A DNA stretch of 64,000 bases from Streptomyces mobaraensis NBRC 13819 = DSM 40847 (GTDB taxonomy: Bacteria; Actinomycetota; Actinomycetes; Streptomycetales; Streptomycetaceae), in NCBI RefSeq assembly GCF_017916255.1, contig NZ_CP072827.1:3100001-3164000 (forward strand). Direction: 5' to 3'. Under the pieces are notes generated by a model. The model had not been told where the DNA came from, did no database searches, and saw only the letters and a list, made by a program, of their open reading frames with translations. This document shows positions 59,727 to 64,000 of this stretch, in pieces. Both the position numbers and the translations under genes were made by a program. Numbering within the stretch: position 1 is the first letter of the stretch; each line of letters starts with the position of its first letter.

Positions 59727-61020
59727 GGTTTCTAGGGGTCGTTGCAACACGTGGTCGTGTTGATCAGGCCGCAAGCAGTTTATGCAGGCGCTCGGCTGGG
59801 GTTTCCCAGCCGAGCGTTTTGCGTGGGCGGCCGTTGAGTTCGGCTGCGACGGCGTCGAGGTCTTCACGGCTGTGGGCGGACAGGTCGGTGCCCTTGGGGA
59901 AGTACTGCCGCAGGAGGCCGTTGGTGTTCTCGTTCGAGCCGCGCTGCCAGGGGCTGGCGGGATCGCAGAAGTAGACCGGGACATCAGTGGCGATGGTGAA
60001 AGCGTGGTGGGCGGCCATCTCGCTGCCCTGGTCCCAGGTCAGGGACCGTTTCAGGTGGGTGGGAAGCCGCTGCACGGTCTCCTGGAGCGCGTCGCGGACC
60101 TGCTCGGCACCGCGGCCGTCCGGCAGATGGACCAGCATCACGTAGCGGGTGGCGCGCTCGACCAGGGTGCCGATCGCGGAACCGCTGTCCTTGCCGATGA
60201 TCAGGTCGCCTTCCCAGTGGCCGGGCACCGCCCGGTCCTCGGCCTCGGCGGGGCGTTCGCTGATCATGACCATGGGGTGGGTGAAGCGCGGCTGGCGCGA
60301 GGCGGCCTGGCGCTGTGGCCTGCGCATGGCCCGGCCGCTTCGCAGGGAGCGGGCCACTTCGCGGCGCAGTTCGCCGCGTCCTTGGATGTAGAGGGCCTGG
60401 TAGACGGTTTCGTGGACCACGTGCATCTCCGGCCGGTTCGGGAACTGTGCCCGCAGAGCGTTGCAGATCTGTTCCGGGCTCCACCGCCGTCTCAGGTGGC
60501 GCTGGATGAAGTCCCGGAGTGCCGGGTTGCGGGCGATCTTCCCCTGCTTGGGGCGGGGCCGGCGGGCATCGGCGCGGGCCTGGGCAGCGTGGGGACGGTA
60601 CTGCCCGCCCACGGGGTGGCGGTTGCGGCGGATCTCGCGGCTGACCGTGGAGGGGCTGCGGCCCAGCTCGGCCGCGATCGCCCGCACCGATGCCTTCTCC
60701 CGCAGCCGGTCGGCGATGTGGATCCGGTCGGTCTCGGTCAGGTACCGGGACGACAGCGAGGGCGCCCGCACAGCGTGTGCGGGCAGCCTCGGCGGCTTCC
60801 TGCGGCCCTCGGGCCGGCCGTTGCGCCACTCACGGCCGGTCCGAGGGTTGACACCTACGCGTCGGCTCGCCTCCGCGTTACCGAATCCCAGCTGCATGAG
60901 CCGGAAGTATTCCTCCCGTTCCCGGTGCAGCTTCCGTGGGCCCTGTTCCCTGCGGCTCTCACGGATCTTGAAGTCCATCGCATCCCCTGAGCTGGGGTGT
61001 TGCGACGACCACTAGAACCC
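59727..61020 (-). mobile_element. IS30-family insertion sequence
   Basis: Terminal inverted repeats of 24 bp are at 59727-59750 and 60997-61020, matching at 21 positions (GGKTTCTAGKGGTCGTYGCA core then ACAC). One transposase gene fills the 1.29-kb element. The element appears intact and is inserted in the loop of a terminator-like hairpin. No convincing target-site duplication was found next to the ends. Confidence 0.85.
59764..60978 (-). CDS. IS30-family transposase
   Basis: 404 residues. An N-terminal helix-turn-helix (VRAIAAELGRSPSTVSREIRRN) is followed by the DDE catalytic core: Asp in GHWEGDLIIG, Asp in LTWDQGSEM, and Glu in RGSNENTNGLLRQ. The HHEK-type region and length are intact, so it is probably active. 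No frameshift is seen. It carries no passenger gene. Confidence 0.95.
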   Translation of the reverse strand: MDFKIRESRREQGPRKLHREREEYFRLMQLGFGNAEASRRVGVNPRTGREWRNGRPEGRRKPPRLPAHAVRAPSLSSRYLTETDRIHIADRLREKASVRAIAAELGRSPSTVSREIRRNRHPVGGQYRPHAAQARADARRPRPKQGKIARNPALRDFIQRHLRRRWSPEQICNALRAQFPNRPEMHVVHETVYQALYIQGRGELRREVARSLRSGRAMRRPQRQAASRQPRFTHPMVMISERPAEAEDRAVPGHWEGDLIIGKDSGSAIGTLVERATRYVMLVHLPDGRGAEQVRDALQETVQRLPTHLKRSLTWDQGSEMAAHHAFTIATDVPVYFCDPASPWQRGSNENTNGLLRQYFPKGTDLSAHSREDLDAVAAELNGRPRKTLGWETPAERLHKLLAA

Positions 61021-61126
61021 AAGATCGCTCCGTGCGGGGGCTTCGCCTCGGGCCTCGTTCAGCCCCATGCCCACCCCGAGGGGCCGCGGCCGCCGGGCGG
61101 CGCGGGCCTCGGCGGGGCCGGCGGAC

Positions 61127-62644
61127 TCAGTGGGCCATCACCGGAACCGCGTCCTCGACGGCACCCTCGCCGTCGCCCGCGCCCGCCGCGGCCGCGGCGT
61201 TCGGCCGGCCGGCGTTGACGAAGACCACGGCCACCAGGGCGGCCAGCGTCAGGATGCCGGTGGCCCAGGCGATGCCCACCTGGAAGCTGTGCACCGTCGC
61301 CTTGATGCCCAGCACCTGGATGGCCTCCTTCGTCGTGGCACCCGCGCGGTGGGACGCGACGTAGTCGTCCTTGGCGCTGTTGGCCAGCGTGTTCAGCAGG
61401 GCCGTGCCGATCGCGCCGCCGACCTGCTGCGAGGTGTTGACCATCGCGGAGGCGACACCGGCGTCACGGGCCTGGACACCGTGCGTGGCGAGGCTCATGG
61501 CCGGCATGAACGCCGTGCCCATGCCGATGCCCATCAGCAGCAGGCCCGGCAGGATGCCCGTCACGTACGAGGTGTCGGTGTCGATCTGGGTCAGCCACGC
61601 CATGCCGAGGGCGGCGGTCAGGAAGCCCGGGCCCATCAGCCAGCGGGCCGGGACCCGGGTCATCAGCCGGGCGCCGATCTGGGTCGAGCCGGTGATCATG
61701 GTGGCGATCATCGGGAGGAACGCCAGGCCGTTGGTGATCGGGCTGTAGCCCTTGATGCCCTGGAGGTAGAAGACCAGGAAGAGGAACAGGCCGAACATGC
61801 CGATCGAGGCCAGGCCCAGCGCGCCGTACACGCCGCCCCGGTTGCGGTCGGCGACGACGCGCAGCGGCAGCAGCGGCGACTTGACCTTGCCCTCGACGAG
61901 GACGAACGCCCCCAGCAGCAGCACCGCGGCGGCGAACAGGGCGAGCGTCAGACCGGCGGTCCAGCCGTCGGACTCGGCGCGGGTGAAGCCGTACACCAGC
62001 GAGACCAGGCCGAGGGTGGCCAGGATGACGCCGGGGATGTCGAGCTTCGACGGGTTGCGGCTGCCCTCGGGCTCGTGGATGACGGCGATGGCACCGGCGG
62101 CGGCCACGGCGGCGAAGGGGATGTTCACGAAGAACGTCCAGCGCCAGTTGAGGTATTCGGTGAACACGCCGCCGAGCAGCAGGCCGACGGCGCCGCCGCC
62201 ACCGGCGATGGCACCGAAGATGCCGAACGCCTTGGCGCGCTCCTTCGCCTCGGTGAAGCTGACCGCGAGCAGCGACAGCGCAGACGGCGCGAGCAGCGCG
62301 CCGAAGACGCCCTGGAGGGCGCGGGAGGCCAGCAGCATGCCGGTGTTGACGGCCATGCCACCGAGCGCGGAGGCCGCGGCGAAGCCGATGAGGCCGGTGA
62401 CGAAGGTCTGCTTACGGCCCCACAGGTCGGCTATTCGGCCGCCGAAGAGGAGCAGTCCGCCGAACGCGAGGGCGTAGGCGGTGATGACCCACTGCCGGTT
62501 GCCGTCCGAGATGCCGAGGTCGGCCTGGGCGGACGGCAGCGCGATGTTCACGATGGTCGCGTCGAGGACGACCATCAGCTGGGCCAGGGCGATGAAGATC
62601 AGCGCTTTCCAGCGCCGGGGATCCGGGGTGGTGGTGTCGGGCAT
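61127..62644 (-). CDS. DHA2-type drug efflux MFS transporter
   Basis: 505 residues, 14 membrane segments. VVLDATIVNIALPSAQ in helix 1, GRIADLWGRKQTFVTG between helices 2 and 3, and FGAIAGGGGAVGLLLGGVF as motif C. A Gly/Ala/Glu-rich tail closes it. It lies downstream of a TetR gene on the same strand (262-bp gap), with TetR-type operators upstream of that gene. The insertion element sits just past its stop. Confidence 0.93.
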   Translation of the reverse strand: MPDTTTPDPRRWKALIFIALAQLMVVLDATIVNIALPSAQADLGISDGNRQWVITAYALAFGGLLLFGGRIADLWGRKQTFVTGLIGFAAASALGGMAVNTGMLLASRALQGVFGALLAPSALSLLAVSFTEAKERAKAFGIFGAIAGGGGAVGLLLGGVFTEYLNWRWTFFVNIPFAAVAAAGAIAVIHEPEGSRNPSKLDIPGVILATLGLVSLVYGFTRAESDGWTAGLTLALFAAAVLLLGAFVLVEGKVKSPLLPLRVVADRNRGGVYGALGLASIGMFGLFLFLVFYLQGIKGYSPITNGLAFLPMIATMITGSTQIGARLMTRVPARWLMGPGFLTAALGMAWLTQIDTDTSYVTGILPGLLLMGIGMGTAFMPAMSLATHGVQARDAGVASAMVNTSQQVGGAIGTALLNTLANSAKDDYVASHRAGATTKEAIQVLGIKATVHSFQVGIAWATGILTLAALVAVVFVNAGRPNAAAAAGAGDGEGAVEDAVPVMAH

Positions 62645-62906
62645 GGAAGGGCCTGCCTAGTGATGCGAGAGGTGAACGAGAACCGAAGGGATGACGGAGC
62701 ACCGAGGGCGGATGTGACGTGACGCGCGTTACGCGCCCGGCGCGGCCGGCACGGCCGATGAAGCGAATGGTGCGAAGGACTCGGACCGTTGGGGGGAGAA
62801 GAGAGGAACCGGTGGGGTCGGACGGGTCGAACGATAGGTCGGGGCGGACGGTGTGGAGGACGTACAGGTCGGACTATGGCAGGTGGGTCTGACAACGGGG
62901 CCGGAC

Positions 62907-63539
62907 CTACCGCCGGTTGTGGCGCAGTTCGTCGAGGGTCGCCGCCGAACCGGGCAGTTCGGAACGGGCCGGGGTCATCAGGCCGTCCAGGAACAGCTGG
63001 AGGTGCCGGTGGACGAACCGGTCGAAGTCCAGACAGCCCTTGCCCGGCAGCGGTCTGGTCAGTTGGGTGAGCGCCACCATGAGGTCACCGACGTCGATGT
63101 CGGAACGCAACTGCCCCGCCGCGCGGGCGGCGGCCATCAACTCCCGGATGTTCCGGTCGAGCCGGTCGCGCGCCTCGACGAGATCCGGATGGCCGTGATC
63201 CACATCGGAGTCGAGCAACGGGCACAGCGCGCCCACCCGTTCGTCTGCCGCGGCGTGGACGAACCGCCTCAGCGCACGGAAAGCATCGGGCTCCTCGGCT
63301 CGTGCTGTCTCGGCGCGGTCCGCGATGCGGTCCATCACCGAGAGGGTGACATGGTGGATCAACTCGCGGCGGTCCGCGAAGTGACGGTACAGCGTCGCAT
63401 TGCCGACCCCGACGCGTCGAGCGATTTTGTCGAAGGAGAACTCGGCCCCGTGCTCGACCAGCGCTTCGCGCGCGGCGGCGATGATGCGCTCCCTGTTGCG
63501 CTGGGCATCGGCGCGCAGCCGCGGCTGGGGTGTGGTCAC
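62907..63539 (-). CDS. TetR-family regulator
   Basis: 210 residues from GTG 63539. The helix-turn-helix is ERIIAAAREALVEHGAEFSFDKIARRVGVGNATLYRHF, cited by the core IARRVGVGNATLYRHF. The C-terminal domain has the TetR_C pattern of short helices (CLDFDRFVHRHLQLFLDGL). It faces its own two similar palindromes at 63584-63644 and precedes the MFS efflux gene, the usual repressor-pump unit. Confidence 0.93.
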   Translation of the reverse strand: MTTPQPRLRADAQRNRERIIAAAREALVEHGAEFSFDKIARRVGVGNATLYRHFADRRELIHHVTLSVMDRIADRAETARAEEPDAFRALRRFVHAAADERVGALCPLLDSDVDHGHPDLVEARDRLDRNIRELMAAARAAGQLRSDIDVGDLMVALTQLTRPLPGKGCLDFDRFVHRHLQLFLDGLMTPARSELPGSAATLDELRHNRR

Positions 63540-63583
63540 GACGGGTCTCCTCTCTCTTCTGTCGCCGGTCTCCGTCCTGCGGG

Positions 63584-63644
63584 AAACGGGGAAGGCTTCC
63601 CCGTTTGCGCGGGGACGAGAGCTTAAACGGGGAGAGGCTCCCCG
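63584..63644. promoter_or_regulatory. Two TetR-type palindromes
   Basis: AAACGGGGAAG-G-CTTCCCCGTTT (63584-63606) is a perfect 11+1+11 palindrome. CGGGGAG-AGG-CTCCCCG (63628-63644) is a related 7+3+7 site, again preceded by AAA. Centres are about 41 bp apart, about 55-100 bp upstream of the TetR start. Confidence 0.7.
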
Positions 63645-63785
63645 GATATTTCCCCTCCGCCGAGATCTCCGACGTGGCGTGCGTCACGTTTGAAGCGGCC
63701 GGCATCCCCCGCTTGCCGTACCCCCGGAAGCGCACGGACGTACGACCACCCAAGGTGTTAGTCACCCCGGCAGGAGGTGACAGGC

Positions 63786-64000
63786 ATGAAAACCCTGGCC
63801 ATCCCCGTGGTGGCGGCCGCGCTGTTCGCCCTCACCGCACCGGTGGCGGGCCGGGCGGGCGCCCACGAGCCGGCGGCGGTACCCGCCGCCGGACCGGATC
63901 CCACCGGCCGCCCCCCGTCCGGTCCCTGCGCCCTGCGCTCGGGCACCCGCTCGGTCTCGGAGAGCGCCCGCACCCCGCGCGGCTACGCCCGCTCCCGGGG
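63786..64000 (+). CDS. Secreted protein, N-terminal part
   Basis: The frame opens at ATG 63786 with AGGAGG eight bases upstream and stays open for 71 codons to the window edge. A Sec signal peptide (MKTLAIPVVAAALFALTAPV) is followed by a Pro/Ala/Arg-rich stretch with one Cys. Family and length cannot be told. It diverges from the TetR gene. Confidence 0.7.
   Translation, partial: MKTLAIPVVAAALFALTAPVAGRAGAHEPAAVPAAGPDPTGRPPSGPCALRSGTRSVSESARTPRGYARSR

Larger units (their letters stand above)
59703..61047. other. Terminator-like hairpin split by an insertion element
   Basis: GGCGAAGCCCCCGCGCGG at 59703-59720 is the near-perfect complement (one mismatch) of CCGTGCGGGGGCTTCGCC at 61030-61047. 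Without the element between them they form a 17-18-bp hairpin between the convergent MarR and MFS genes. GATCG follows or precedes each arm (59720-59724 and 61023-61027). Confidence 0.65.

Noticed and set aside
59720..61027. GATCG as the target-site duplication of the IS30 element
   Set aside because: It lies 2 bp outside both inverted repeats and may belong to the original hairpin loop, so it is not counted as a duplication.

Overview
This window reads as the chromosome of a Streptomyces or very close relative. The DNA is very GC-rich with near-uniform G/C at third codon positions, GTG/TTG/CTG starts are common, and several genes are family hallmarks of the genus: the septal protein SepX, the group 2 sigma factor HrdD, tricorn-type S41 peptidases and FmdB. 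From memory, the order sepX - rimJ - mog - moaC - moeA/glp - galU ... fmdB - mtnP - mscL - fruA-fruK-fruR - hrdD matches the S. coelicolor SCO31xx-SCO32xx region, so roughly 29.7-56 kb is conserved core chromosome. Functions were assigned by reading motifs; no database search was run.

Layout. 0-13.9 kb: the start of an MMPL exporter with its TetR regulator, a divergent tricorn-like protease, a Baeyer-Villiger-type monooxygenase/SDR pair facing a MerR regulator, a lipoprotein beta-carbonic anhydrase, exonuclease III, an acetyltransferase, an epoxide-hydrolase-like enzyme, and a histidine kinase with a small lipoprotein. 14-22.7 kb: a Tat-exported GH89 alpha-N-acetylglucosaminidase, a large lipoprotein of unknown role, an RlmA/TlrB-type rRNA methyltransferase, a carbonic anhydrase-SulP transporter pair and a DHFR-like reductase. 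23.1-27.1 kb: a two-gene cassette joining a class III aminotransferase fused to a LuxE/EhpF-like adenylating domain with a LuxC/EhpG-like aldehyde dehydrogenase. A 12-bp repeat array precedes it and its first gene carries a TTA codon. 27.1-29.2 kb: TetR/VOC divergent pair and a hemopexin-repeat protein.

29.7-56 kb: tRNA-Ala(CGC); the galU-moeA(glp)-moaC-mog-rimJ-sepX run, which joins molybdenum cofactor-type genes to a cell-division membrane protein; 5-formyl-THF cyclo-ligase; a penicillin-acylase-family hydrolase with a GTQ-repeat linker; a CPA antiporter starting at CTG behind a 22-codon upstream ORF; an MFS carrier; fmdB with an apparent SigR promoter overlapping a CIRCE element; mtnP; two DnaA boxes next to 12-bp tandem repeats; mscL; LtrA; a P1-family peptidase; the fruR-fruK-fruA operon; an MFS/WYL pair; and hrdD behind a perfect SigR-type promoter. 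56-64 kb: a membrane protein, a questin-oxidase-like protein, a LigB-type dioxygenase/MarR pair, an IS30-family insertion inside a terminator-like hairpin, a TetR-MFS efflux unit and a truncated secreted protein.

The best leads for something undescribed are the aminotransferase-ligase/aldehyde-dehydrogenase cassette (predicted carboxylate-to-amine chemistry, probably bldA-controlled) and the overlap of a SigR promoter with CIRCE at fmdB. Most other genes look like ordinary streptomycete housekeeping or small regulator-target pairs, and many of those pairs show readable operator palindromes.
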